64,000 nucleotides of DNA. Source: Adiantum capillus-veneris. Its lineage: Eukaryota; Streptophyta; Polypodiopsida; Polypodiales; Pteridaceae. The stretch lies in contig CM043966.1 of assembly GCA_014529385.2 (NCBI GenBank), positions 40,856,037 to 40,920,036 of the forward strand, written 5' to 3'. Numbering within the stretch: position 1 is the stretch's first letter; each line of letters starts with the position of its first letter. Shown in pieces: positions 33,901 through 45,927 of the stretch. A model generated the notes under the pieces. That model was not told where the DNA came from. It ran no database searches and saw only the letters and a program-made list of their open reading frames with translations. Position numbers and translations under genes: made by a program.

Positions 33901-35039
33901 AAAAGGACAAGAGTACAAAGTGTGCAAATGTAAGAAGGCTTTGTATGGGTTGAAGCAATCTCCTTATGCTTGGTATGAGAAAGTTGACACTCATTTGGTT
34001 AAACGAGGCTTTCGTAGCAGTACAACAGAAAGCACATTGTATGTAAAGTGTGAGGGTGATGTACTTCTCATTGTGGTTCTTTATGTTGATGATCTGTTGA
34101 TCACTGGACCAAATGAGAGACATATTGCTAAATTTAAGGCTGATTTGAATGCTACTTTCAAGATGAAAGATTTGGGGCTATTGCATCATTACTTGGGTAT
34201 ACAGTTTAAGCAGTGTGATGGCGGTATTGCCTTGTGTCAGAAAAGTTACATAGAAACATTGCTATGTAAGTTTGGACTTGAGGATTGCAAACCTATTGCC
34301 ACTCCCATGGAAACAGGTTTGAAGTTGAGTCTACATGATTCTGGTGATCCTGCTGATGTCACTCTTTACCAAACTGTTGTTGGCTGCCTCATTTATGTAT
34401 GCAACACGAGGCCGGATATTCAGTTTGCAGTCTCACAGGTCAGCAGATTTATGCATAGCCCAGGGTCTAAGCATTGGCAGGCTGTCAAGAGGATTTTCTG
34501 CTACCTTAGTGGCACTTTACATCTTGGCTTGTTTTATCCCAAGGGGGGATCATTGCCGCCAAATTTACATGCTTTTTCGGACTAAGATTGGGCAGGTTTT
34601 TTTGACACGCGAGTGTCCACAAGTGGTTTTTGTTTCATGCTTGGCAGTTCATGTATATCATGGTTGAGCAATAAGCAACCTACTGTTTTTTACTTCGAGT
34701 TGTGAGGCTGAGTACAGGGCAATCTTCACAGCTACGGTTGAGTGTGTATGGCTCAGACGCCTTATGGCTGATTTGGGTGTTGGACAGGACACTGCCAACA
34801 CTATCTACATTGACAGTCAGAGCGCATTGGTAGTTGCAAGGAACCTAGTTTTTCATGCTCGCACAAAGCACATTGAGGTGCATTACCATTATGTCAAGGA
34901 GAGTCTCTCAGCAGGAGAGATCAGCTTGGCTTATGTGCCAACATAGGACAACCTTGCAGATCTTTTCACAAAGGCATTGTCTCGTGAGAATCTTGAAGCT
35001 TTCCGTAAAGCTTTGGGCTTACTCCCCTTTGTGGACTGA
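30945..35039 (+). pseudogene. Copia D gag-pol, inactivated
   Basis: The frame matches the E polyprotein from its ATG at 30945 to the stop at 35037-35039, but it is broken by stops (for example near 31064 and 31354), frameshifts and a deletion of about 190 bases near 32902. The deletion removes the integrase stretch equivalent to E 59451-59640, including the third catalytic residue (Glu of GVAERKNR). Gag zinc knuckle Cys is changed (CHYYKANDH for CHYCKANDH). Protease WYFDSGATKH, RT YVDDLLITGP and RNase H motifs can still be recognised. D could not be autonomous. Confidence 0.9.
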
Positions 35040-35115
35040 TCATGTCCTCAGGGCATGGCACTTCCCTTTACTCATGTGCCAGCTCTCGTTCACCGCATCA
35101 CTCCATGGGGGGATT

Positions 35116-35342
35116 TGTTACCATATACATGTGGTAGTGATGTGTGTGAACACACTAGGACCGCCGGGGCATTTTTTCCCTCTTTAGGAGGTTTTTTCCC
35201 CCGAGAATTGTATATACGCCCATCACTCTAGGGATATCTATCTTTCCATTGCACACTAAGTAACACACTCTCTATTGTGTGCCTTGAGCTTCCTTCGTCT
35301 TCTCCAAGCTGTTTGTGTTTCTTTGCAACCCTAATTCCAACA
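35116..35342 (+). repeat. Copia D 3' LTR
   Basis: 227 bases, preceded by ATGGGGGGATT (polypurine tract) and followed by TSD GGTAG. It is closer to the E LTRs than the D 5' LTR is. Confidence 0.95.
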
Positions 35343-35843
35343 GGTAGGTGACCGAGACTAGTCCTTGAGGATAGGGATTCTTTGGCTTGCCAAGAGTCTC
35401 GTTTTACATTTAAATAGGATCAGAGGGTGGAGGACTCTCTAGGTCTTAGAGGGAGTCTAGGGAGCATGTGTCTGGCCTAGATCTTTTGACTTAGGTAGAC
35501 TTAGGTAGTTTCTAGTTGAGTTGTGGTGTAGAGAGTAGGAGTTGGAGTGGTAGAAGCGGTGAAAGGAGAGCTTGAGAGTCCGGAGAGGCCAGGAAGTAAC
35601 CAAAACACCATTATCACCATTTCACATGATGAGTAGGAGTAGAGTAAGTAGGACATCATGATTCAGGATCTAGAGCACTTCATGCATGTATACTTGCTTG
35701 TTAGATTCATCACAAAGTTGTAAAAGACGTAAAAGTGTGTTTGAAAGCTAAAGTGAAGTCCAAAAGTTGTTGTTAGTGTCTCTAATAGAGCTGTAGAGCA
35801 TCAGGAGCATTTCTGTCAGGAAAAATTTTAATTTTAAGTCAGG

Positions 35844-36709
35844 AGACATCCTACATGTAGGATGTCTACATGCTAATCTGGTGGGAATTTTGGAATTTTG
35901 AGTTGACCAGTGTGTCCAGAAGGTAGGTTTTACTCTAATTTCACCCGGAAAGTGGAAATTTGACCATAGCTTGTGACAAGATAGGGCCAGATATACTGAA
36001 ATTGCCAGACATCCTACCCAAATTGAGCCAAGGCATTATTTAAGACCAAAACCATACGATGGCTGCATGAGCATGATGTGCATGATATATTGAGTGACTG
36101 AGAAAGTTTTCATCTCATTTGGGTGAGAAAATTAGGTTCTAAGCAGACTTTAGCACTTTTGACTGAAAAGGATAGAATAGCTAAAATTGGGGACTTTTGA
36201 AATCCAAATCAAAATTTAATCATACCACTGGGTTGCTGACATCAAGGGGGAGCTGTGGATCAAGTCTGGGGTCAACATGCCAAAAAGACATTCTACACGT
36301 AGAATATCATCTGTGTGATTTTGCACTCCCAACTCACTTTTGAGCATACCAAAGTGATCAGCACCTCAAGAGGAGTCTGTGCTTTGCATTTAAAGCCATT
36401 TTGAGCAATAAGACATGCTACGTGTAGAATGTCTAATGCATGAAATAGAAGCCAAAAACTGACTGTAGGCACAGCAGGGTGTTGTATAGCCTGAGGCAAG
36501 CCTCCTAGTCAATTTAGGTCCAAATTGGAGTTGATTAGACTGGTCAGACCAACAACAGGCTATCGGAACAGATTTCTGATCCATTGACCAGCTTATAGGT
36601 GTCCAAATCAAAAAGTAAAAATAGCTGTGAACTCAGCACATCAAGGTGAATCCATAGTGCAAAAATCCATGCAAAACATAGCAGGAGACATCCTACACGT
36701 AGGATGTCT
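35844..36709. repeat. Element B palindrome array 1 (gag leader)
   Basis: 24-bp dyads lie at 35844-35867 (perfect, centre CATG), 36286-36309, 36411-36434 and 36686-36709 (imperfect), plus a half-site at 36007 (AGACATCCTACCCAA). Steps are 163, 279, 125 and 275 bases, close to A's 284/125 pattern. The arms read AGACATCCTA, not AGACATCATA as in A. Departures are concentrated at the central CGCG (CATG, CACG, CGTG), as expected from CpG decay. Confidence 0.9.
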
Positions 36710-37085
36710 ACTGGGGCTTAAGAAAGAGAAAAACTGACTGAGCTTATACAGTGATGTTCCATTTGACTTAAGGGTTCCAGAACTTCTTTCAGAAGTGAAT
36801 TTGGACCTTGTTTGACCTTTTGAAAGAGCAAAGACGGAATTCAGACTTTTTCAGGTAAATTGATTGACACCCAAGGGAAGTACAGTTCCAGATTAGCAGA
36901 CTTAATCCAGAACATCAGAAGTGTATAAAATACAGTAGTGGTTGAGGTTAACTCTCCAGTTATATCAATCATTACTAAGATCACCTCTAGCGGTTAAATG
37001 CTTTGATTCGATTGCCGAAATTAAACGCTTGTGTACAGGTATATTCAGCGGCAAAGCAACAAGTTGTGCAAAAACTGACCCTTTG

Positions 37086-37095
37086 CCAGGTGAGT
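37086..37095 (+). promoter_or_regulatory. Candidate 5' splice site upstream of B gag
   Basis: CCAG|GTGAGT, with GT at 37090-37091, is a full consensus donor 41 bases before the gag ATG. The aligned position in A (TTGCCGAGACGG) lacks GT, so it is not a strictly conserved site. Confidence 0.3.
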
Positions 37096-37130
37096 GGTTG
37101 GATTTGTGTTAAGTTGCATTGCCAAGTTTG

Positions 37131-39750
37131 ATGAATTTAAGATCAGGAAGATACATTTTTAGAGACCAAAAGGTGGCAGGTGACCAAGGTAGCTTAGTGT
37201 CCACCGAGGAGAGTGTAACTCAGGCAAGGCTAGATCCACTAGCACCGATTATTGAAGAGGGTAGTGATACTGACACTTCATCAGACAAATACTTCTTCAT
37301 GATGGGTAGTCAAGAGCCAGGAGGTTTCACCTATGACAAACCAATGCCGAGGGGAAGCACCTTCCTAAATCATTTGAATGATTCCACGTTCACTGTGATC
37401 TTCTTAGAAGGAACAAGCTCAAGGGGAGCCCTAGTTTATTCTGACTATTGGGGACGCAAGTGTATTTGTATTGAAGAAAGGCCAGCTCAGAGACTGGAGA
37501 TAATTCGAGTCTATGATGATGGAGATAGATTCTGAGATGAAAAGGGGAACCAGTATCTGATAGTTAGTAACCATGTGGATTACAATAGATATGGAGATAA
37601 CGTGGCAAAAGGGGAAATGGTTTTAGAAACTCAAGAACCACCACCAAACATTGATCGACCTAGAGCGCTTTTTATGTATGATACGAAAACAACCAGGGTC
37701 TCAACTTATAATGAGAATGTGGGAATTTACAAGCATGAGAGCGAGGGAATAGTCTCTTAATTTCGATGCAAAGAACCCTACCCAAACGAGCTAAGCAAAG
37801 ACAAGGTTCTTTACTTATTCTCTTATGAAAGTGCTATGGGAAAGGATATTGTTTTTGTTGATAGGTATGGGCGAGAATATACACGTATTCTCCCAGAGGA
37901 GGTAGAAAAGGCAGCAGTTCTAGGAGCATCAACATATGCCCCCGATGAAGTGCCAAGAGCCACCTATACCCCTAGCAAGTCAACAAATCCATTTTCAAAA
38001 GAGTACGATGCAACCTCACATTCTACCCGACAGCAGACATTCAACAACCAGAACCAACCAGCAACCCAGTCATCATTGCAGGCATGGCTTCGACAGAGTG
38101 CAACATTAGAACAAGACTAAAATTGAGATGGTTATCAAGCCGCACGAGGGCTAAGGGATTTACAAGAACCACCACTCTATTCAAGGTATCAAGGAGAGAG
38201 TAAGTCAAAAACTCAAGGGTCAATAGAGCCTGGAAGACCACCCATAGAACGAGTTCGAAGAGATGAACCATCTCTTGCAAGAACTGTTAGAAATTATGGC
38301 TTAGGAGCACCGCTGGGAGAGGAACCAGCCTACTACCGAAGGCCATAGGAGGTATCTCAATTGGGACGAGGAGATCCAATGATGAGATTTGTAGACCATC
38401 GTAGAATTAGACCTTCTCAGGTGCAAAAGTGGGTAAACAAGAAATACACAGGAAACAAAGATCCTAGAGATCATGTAGCAGCCTTTGTGCGTGTAATTAG
38501 AGCGGAAGAGGTGTTAGACTTCCCTACCCAATTTGCAGGGTTTGGACTAACCCTAGAGGATGACGCTGCTACTTGGTTCAACTTAGTGGAGCGTAGAGAC
38601 TTTGAGTCTATGGAGGAGGTGTTTGACGAGTTTATCGAGGAATTCTCACAAAGGGGGGTAGCTCATAATACAGTCTCACAAATCCATAAATTCAAACAGA
38701 AGGACGGGGAATCTGTGCGAAAGGCAGCCCTACGACTAAAAAGATATGTTAAGTTCTGTCCTTTGGAAGAACTGTCAACTCAGTCTAGACTTATGCTTAT
38801 ATTTATCCAAGGACTAAGGAATGCAGATCTCCAGAAGGACTTACATATGAAGAGGAGCACGACATTAAATGAGTTAACTAAGGAGGCTCTTTACCTTGTA
38901 GACAATTGTGCGGTCTACAAAGAGGGTGAGTTCAAGGATCTTGACGACAATTCATCCTCACAAAAAAGTGGAGGCAAGTTTGTTAAGACAGCACTGAAAG
39001 GGGAAGTAGATGTAAGCCAAGAGTAGCTTGTAGAGGAAGTGCTAAAAAAGATTAACTTGTATGCCAAACCCCAGGCTAAACAGCCCAAGTGGTGTGCTAT
39101 TGAACAAAAATGGACGAACCATGGGACGGAGGAATGTTATTATAACAAGGGATATGTGAGAGAGAGACCTTACGCTCCCCAAGCTCAGGTAGCATCTCTT
39201 CAAATTCCACCAATGCCTAGGTATCAAGCAAGCAACCTATCAGGACCTGTAGGTGTAGAAAGACCACAACCAGTTTCGGGGCAACAACCACCTCTACCAG
39301 GATTACGACCAGTTGACATAAGATACACAACAATAGTAATCAAATCAGAAGAGAAGGCTTTGGTGCCTATGCATGCATATTATGAAGATCCCAATGGATA
39401 TGCTGCAAATCCTGTCTATTATCCATCGGAAGAACCCTCGGCACCAGAACCATGGAGCATGATGGGAAGTACAGGACCACCAACAGCTGCACAGGCAGCA
39501 GGAGAAGGAAGATATAGCTTGGATGAACGAACATTGTTGTTCATAGCCAATGGAGGCATGGGCGGGTAGAGACATGCATACCAACAAAGAGGAGCTCAAG
39601 GAGCACCTCAACAGCCTAAAGGACCTTGCTACAAGAGTGGGGGAGACCATTGGCTAAGAGATTGTCCTCATGATGAAATCATTAGAGTCAACACATATTG
39701 CACCGAGTGTGGAGTTACTCATTTGATTCCGGATTGCCCTAAGAACCCGA
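37131..39750 (+). pseudogene. Element B gag
   Basis: Start ATG 37131 gives MNLRSGR as in A. Open pieces are 37131-37535, 37575-37760, 37836-38120, 38361-39026 and 39039-39569. The capsid-type domain in 38361-39026 (VNKKYTGNKDPRDHV, ATWFNLVERRDF, FIQGLRNADLQKDLHM) is fully open. In the nucleocapsid the first knuckle has lost a Cys (CYKSGGDHWLRDC, near 39625), while the second, CTECGVTHLIPDC (near 39699), is intact. Stops between pieces are mostly point changes. Confidence 0.85.
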
Positions 39751-40391
39751 GCAAAGGAGCTAAAACTACCTTGAACATGCTGAAAGCAGTGCCTTCTAGT
39801 GGAGGGTCAAAAAACGAGACAATAATACATATTCAAGCAGTGACACGAGCCCAAGCTCAAAGAATGACGAATGAACCCATAATTAAAGAGACAAAAACCG
39901 ATGTTCCAAGTTCAGAAACAAAAAATCCGAGAAGCACTTGGAAATCTAGAAAGGCTCGTATGAAAGCCATGAGAGAACGAGAGCAAACGGCTCTATCCGA
40001 GGAGTTAAAACACACAAAGGATAGATTAGAGCGGTTAGAGGATCTAGCTAGCCTAAGCTCACACACTGCGGCAACTGTAGCACCCAAGGAAATAGCAGAA
40101 CCCAAAAGTGCAGGATCAGGAGGATCAATACTGGCAGACAAGGTAAATGAGCAGTTAGATGCAATTTTAAAAGCTTATGAAGCCAGACTCAAAACGAACC
40201 AAACCCAAGAGCAAAGATGGATGACTTATCCATATGCTGAAATAGAAAAGCAAAGGTTGGAAATGTGTAGAAAGATGATTGAAACAACTCAGTCTTTGAT
40301 AGAAAACCCGCTTGGTAAACCTGCAAATTGGCATGAAGTACCCTCTCCAACCCCTATCAAACCAACTTTAGAGGAACAAGTAGAAACGAAG
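39723..40391 (+). CDS. Element B gag-pol linker
   Basis: One frame runs from the second zinc knuckle through a charged, coiled-coil-like region (RKARMKAMREREQTALSEEL, TKDRLERLEDLASL) to QTQEQRWMTYPYAEIEKQRL, which in A lies at the start of the separate pol ORF. This indicates that gag and pol are fused in this family. The frame is cut by insertion S1 directly after VETK. Confidence 0.75.
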
Positions 40392-42321
40392 TGAGGCAAG
40401 GTTTTCCATGCATGGGAACCCCCCATATATTTTTGCCCTTTTACCAAAATATTTCCTATTATATAAGTTACTTTTGATTTTTTCTTCCTTTTTCACAAAC
40501 GTTTTAGCCTTTATTAAATAAATAAGACTTATGCTAATCAATCACGATGTAGCATAAATAAGTAAGCTTTCTTTGTTGATCTCTCTTTTGACCTTAAATA
40601 TTAAATATATATATTCTAAATTACATTATATATTTTAGTATTTTCTAATATATTTTTCATTTATGTATATTATTCCACCCTACCAAATATTTTATTCACT
40701 TTTCATTTTCAAACCTCAACCCACTTTCAAATTTCAATAATACCTACATCTAGATGATTGCCAATCCTTTCAAAACTCTAGGTCATGTTTTCATACACAT
40801 GAAGGAGCTTACACTTAAAGGCAAGAGAGAAGTCCACTCAAAGGGGACCACCAAAAGACTTTTGCAGCCACAAATAATACATTATTTGGCTGAATTTTTT
40901 TTAAGTAAAGAAGAACCCGAATCTGAAGGAGCGTTCAACATGAAAGATGTAGCTCGTGATCTCAACATTTAGCTCAATTTTTTTCAGAATTTTTGGAGTT
41001 ATGAACGCGGAGCTATGATTTTTGTAGTGGACCCAGTTTTCTCATGTAATGGTGACACAGGCCATCCCTAGTTTTCTTCCCTTTAGAATGGCTATGGTTC
41101 TACAAGTCTTCATGCATGATTACAAGAGAAAGGCTCTTTTAAATGAGGTTTTGGCAAGTCTAGAGTGATTCAATCACCATTTTTGGAGGATCCATCCTCA
41201 TCAACAATTATCCACCTTTGTCAACCTCTCTATAATTTTCTTACCTCTCTTCTCTCCCTAATAAGCTTATGTCTAGCCAAAGCTAGACTATTGTAAATAT
41301 CTCCTATCCTCCACATCATACCCACATTCTCTCTTCTTCTCTCTCTATTGACTCTGGTATTTTAAATAATGAGGAGACAAGATAGGAGCCACAGTCACAT
41401 GCACCCCATTTTCCTAGTCACCAGAGTGGGACACTCACCTCAATTAGAAATATTGTTAAAACCTTCCCTCCTTCCCTATATAAGGAGGCCATGAGAGCTC
41501 ACTGAAAACACACACACACACACACACCTATCCATACACACTCTTGTGCTACATGCTTGTAGCATGAACCCTAATCACATAATCACAACACCATCATCAT
41601 CACCATCACCATGCACAAAAGATGAGCACCACACCTCCACACCACTTGTAATTAAGGGTTGAAGGCACAATTTCAAGAAGAAGAAGGGTGGACACACTCA
41701 TGATATTCCTCGCCATCAACTCCTATCTCCCCATTATGCCTCCTACAATCTTGTCCCCTTCTCATTTTCCTGCCATACGCTACCTATTGTATTCATCTTT
41801 TGCAAGCAATCAACACACTCCATCTTGGTGCCATACTTTCTGTCGCTTTGGATACATCTCATTGTGAGTATGGTATATGCTTGTTCCCTGTCTTTTTTTT
41901 CTGCTTATGTAAAGGTGTGCGGATTCGCCACCATACACACACACTCTCTCTCTCCCTCTCATATTCCTATCATCTTACTACTTCCATCTTGAGGTGTGCG
42001 GATTCGCCACCTCTTGTATGATAAGTCAGCATACTCGCAAGTTTCCCCTACCTCATTAGCTTCCTTACTAACATGCACGAGTAGCAATCCCATTCTCACT
42101 CATTCACCACTCCTCTCACCTTATTCTCCGACCACCCCATTCCACATTTGGGCGTGGATCTTGAAATTTTTTTCCATGGCATGCTTTATTGTGTATATGT
42201 ATGTGTCCTAGCTGCATATCTTGCTAGGTGGTGTCCCTATTGTGTATCCCCCATGATGAGGCCATTGTGCATAGTCTTGGTGTAGAGGCCACCGGGTCTA
42301 TTTTTTCACTTCCGCCTCTCA
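40392..42321 (+). mobile_element. Insertion S1, probable solo LTR of a large-LTR element
   Basis: This AT-rich, non-coding 1.9-kb block separates two parts of the B pol frame and is absent from A. It begins TGAGGCAAGG and ends near CCGCCTCTCA, with poor flanking duplication (GAAG/AAAG). A TATATAAGG box lies at 41477-41485. It shares several blocks in the same order with S2: CCACCCTACCAAAT, AAAAGACTTTTGCAG, TTTTTGGAG followed by GAGCTATGATTTTT, and a CCTAG...CTAGGTGGTG hairpin near the end. A direct repeat GTGTGCGGATTCGCCACC occurs near 41914 and 41996. TG/CA ends, a TATA box and no ORFs fit a solo LTR. Confidence 0.5.
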
Positions 42322-43258
42322 AAAGGAAAGACTCACGAATGCCTCTGAGTCTAGGGGAGAGCCTATCATAGTGCCCAATACAACAGATGAGGCAAGTGAG
42401 GGGTTCAAGCCTAAAACATTGGTAGAAATGGGTAAGGATTGTAACGGTCTAGATGACCTGTGGAAGCAAACCCGTGATGCCAACGAAGCCAACAGGGTGA
42501 GTTACCACATGAACAGCACGAGAAAAGAGAAAAATGAGATCTTACCTCCCATTGAAGAATTTGAGGCAAGATCTTTGATATGCATTCGCAAGGGGGAGAC
42601 CAGGGATCAATTAGTTCAGGGCGCAGCCAACTAAACTCGATGAAAACTCTACCCTCTTACCTAGGAGAGTATGAAGCCAAGTCTGAGGTGAGAGCAAGGG
42701 TTGATTGAGTTATTGTCCACCCCGGTGGCATGCACAATCACATTAGTAGAACTCCTGAGGTTACGACCAAACATGTGGACCACCGTAGGCAAATGCTTAG
42801 AAAAATTTGGAGTGAAAGACCCCACCTCAAAGCTTCAGGAAGGGATCAGAGAATTAGACAGGGCTCAACTAAACACTAGGCCAGTACCTTTAAACAAGGT
42901 TGCAGAGTATTGTGAGGGAGAAGATGGAAACACCACGCTACCAGTAGAATTCCAAGGAGTAGTTTTCAAAGCTATTCTTGACATTGGAGCAAGAGTTGCT
43001 ATCACCACCAAGGAAGTCTGGAAAAAATGGGGAAAACCGGCTTTAAGAGCTACCAGAATGAAATTGCAATTGGCAGAAGGGTTTATGGCCGAAAAGCCTC
43101 TAGGACTCTTAGAAAAAGTAATTGTCACTTCGTGCGGAATCAAGTATGAGCATACATTTGCAATAGTCGATTTTGACAAAAAGAACAATTACGAGATCAT
43201 CTTGGGAAGACCATTCATGCGACAATTAAAGATGGTCCAAGATTGGGTATATGGCCAC
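42322..43258 (+). pseudogene. Element B protease 1 region
   Basis: Plus strand, homologous to the A pol N-terminus. VPNTTDEASEGF and LWKQTRDANEAN correspond to A's LNTTDQEVESF and FWKQVREANFAN. One frameshift lies near 42635-42700. The protease has ILDIGARVAITTKEVWKKWG, so the active-site Asp is kept but Ser is replaced by Ile, and IILGRPFMRQLKMVQDW is intact. It is interrupted by S2 within the protease tail (after DWVYGH), while A continues without a break. Confidence 0.85.
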
Positions 43259-45923
43259 TGATAGCCGTTTTTCGGCTCTCCATAATTTCCATAGTAAGTT
43301 ACTCCACCCTACCAAATTCACCCAAACACTATGGCTATCCCTACCATTTCACTGTACATAGGCGTGTGAGTTATGGGGCTTTTTCCATATTTTCTTAAAA
43401 AACCCTCAGCTAGCTAGTCACTGGGCTAGTTGAGCCAAATAAATAAACAAAAATAAAAAAAATAAAAGTATATTATGGCCTCTTTGTGTGTAAATATTTC
43501 ATTGTATATATGGCCTAAATATAGGGATTTTTTATAATTATTTTGGTATTTTATTTAAATATTCTACTTAGGTGTGTGTTTTATTAAACCTATGTACACC
43601 TTCTTTCATTCTCTTACACCATAATTATATTTTTTGCCAATATTGTACATACTCTAACCTCATATTTTTCCTTTATACAAATCACTCCCACATTTTCACC
43701 CTCACCCTCGTGAAAACAAAAAATTGATTTCTACTCATTGGTTACTTTTATTATATTATTTACTTGCATACCTTTTCCTCTTTCACCCAAAATAATTCAA
43801 GGAGGGACCATATCATATGATTCCAATATCTTTCCATATCCATAACTCCTCCATATTTTTATTATTATTTTTACTCATTATTCTAACACCATGTGCTCAT
43901 TGAGCTAAAGTCCATGAATAGTCCATACACTAGTCCTACCATGTATATATTTCTTTATTCACCAATAATCCTCCTCCATGCATGGCTCAAGGGCAACTTG
44001 GATGCTTTGTATTATAATATGACAAAGGAGGGGCTCACTCTTGGATGCATTGTACAAATTCAACAAAGGAGGGGGCCACTAAAAGACTTTTGCAGGCATA
44101 AAAAACAGGCTTTTTGGTGAGACTTTTGGCACCTATCTCCACTCCGAATTTGGAGCGGTGGTCAAAAGAGAAAATGTAGCCCACGCTCTGAATAATCACC
44201 TCAAATTTTTTCATGATTTTTGGAGCTATCAGCGGTGAGCTGTGATTTTTTGAGTGGACCCCAGTCTGCCCACTTTTCTCACAAGTAGCTTTTAGTCTTC
44301 TCTCACCCTTCCACACACCTACTCACTCTTACACATCCCTCCCTCTCCTTCCCTCACTCAAACCTGCAATTTCCATGGCTTCTCCCACCCTCTTCACCAT
44401 TACCCTTCTCTCTCATCCCTATAGTTCTTTTATGAACCTCTACATGCATACACCCTCTCCATGTCTCTCTCTATTGCTTCTATGTTACAATTTCATTTAC
44501 CTCTCCTAAAAATATCTAAAATTCAGCATCTTAACCATGATAACTTCTGCAAATTGAGGATTTTTCATCAACAAATCCTCTTTTCATCGTGGTGGTCAAC
44601 CGTGGCGGCGACGTAAAGAAGCGAAGAAGAAGAAGAAGACCAGCGGTCATTTTTTCCACAATCTACACAAGGGTGAGTTCAAGCTTCTTCAAAGCTTCAC
44701 CATCTCAATGATTCTCTTTTAATTCACCCCTCTTCCTTCATCAAATCAACTCACTCTACCCATTGTAAATGTAACATTAACTTTTTAGTGATTACTAACG
44801 ACTAACATACTAACACAAAATAGCATTGACCTAACCATAAAAGACACCTCACCTCAAGACATGTGTATAGTAACACTCTCTCTCTCTCTCTCTCTCCTTA
44901 CTTACTTTCACCTTGTCTACCATCAATAATTCTCTCTTTTGAGCCCACACCCATGACTCAAGCAGACAAAGAAGGCCTGCAATGGTTTGATATTCAAAAA
45001 AATCATAATCCTGATTTGTTAGCTTGTAAATTAGGATTTTCAATAATCTTAATGAGGGGTCTCCAACCTATAAATTAGCCCCTCTCCTTTTTGTAAAACA
45101 ACCTCCAACATCTCACATAGCAACCCAACACTCTATGCGTGAGGAGAGACTTAGTTGTAGCAACCACTTGTGAGCTTTACTCTTGGTGTGAGAGAAGCCT
45201 TCAAGCTACACATTGCAAGTGAGAGAGCGTGAGTTCCACAAATCTCAAAACCACTATTGTATATGCTCCTTCATCATCAATAAATTGAGGTTTGGTGCAT
45301 CAAAGGCGTGATTCGACGTTCAAATCTTCGTCCTCCCATTTGTGCAATACGGTTTGGTGAATTCAAGGTGACTTGTGTATTTTGAGTTTTTATCGGTTGA
45401 TCTTGATTTTAGAAAGTGTTTTAGTGTGTTTTTCATTGCCAGTTTTGAGTCCATTGTAAGAGGGTATTGTGGTGAGAGGTCTCCCACACCCTAAGACAGT
45501 GTGTGTGTGTGTGTGTGTTTTGGCAATGATTAGCAATCACTAAGCATTGAGTGAGTTTTGTACAAGTTCTATGATAGCATCATAACGAACTATCTCCATT
45601 TGCAAGTCACAAATAAGGTATTACGCAAGATCCTTTCCTCTCTCTCTTCCCTTTGCTCTAGCTCTCTCTGGTCCATTTCATGTGTGTCTTGGTGTGAGGT
45701 TTCTTGTGTGTGTTGTGTGGTGCATCTTCTTGGTTGTGCCAAAATCTCTCTTGCGTCCTAGTTCGCATACCACAACTAGGTGGTGCCCCTATCTTGTTTG
45801 GGTTTGGCTGTGGGTTTGTTGTTGTGTTGTGCTTGTGGTTGCCCCAGCCCCAATTTAGCAACACGGGAGCCTTGAGGGGTGTTTCGAGGTCGCCTCTCTT
45901 GTTGCCCGCCCCGGACCGCCTCA
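43259..45923 (+). mobile_element. Insertion S2, probable solo LTR related to S1
   Basis: The block begins TGATAGCCG and ends ACCGCCTCA, flanked by CCAC on both sides (43255-43258 and 45924-45927; fifth base G/A). The B reading frame resumes exactly after it (HIYLRHGETTT). There is a TATAAATTAG box near 45070 and no coding sequence of note. Shared blocks with S1 are listed under that entry. At 2.7 kb it is longer than S1. A (CT)n tract lies at 44875-44896 and (GT)n near 45500. Confidence 0.55.
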
Positions 45924-45927
45924 CCAC

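Larger units (their letters stand above)
30385..35342 (+). mobile_element. Copia element D, degraded, inserted next to the B PBS
   Basis: LTRs are 30385-30610 and 35116-35342, TSD is GGTAG (30380-30384 and 35343-35347), initiator-Met PBS at 30613-30624 (TGGTATCAGAGC), and a G-rich tract precedes the 3' LTR. The LTRs differ by about 12 substitutions and one indel over 226 bases (about 5%). It belongs to the same family as E. It sits 16 bases after B's PBS, splitting the B leader. Confidence 0.95.

Noticed and set aside
40741-42211. Host gene between 40.4 and 42.3 kb
   Set aside because: Only short ORFs, no conserved domain, and the block interrupts a retrotransposon frame with TG/CA ends.
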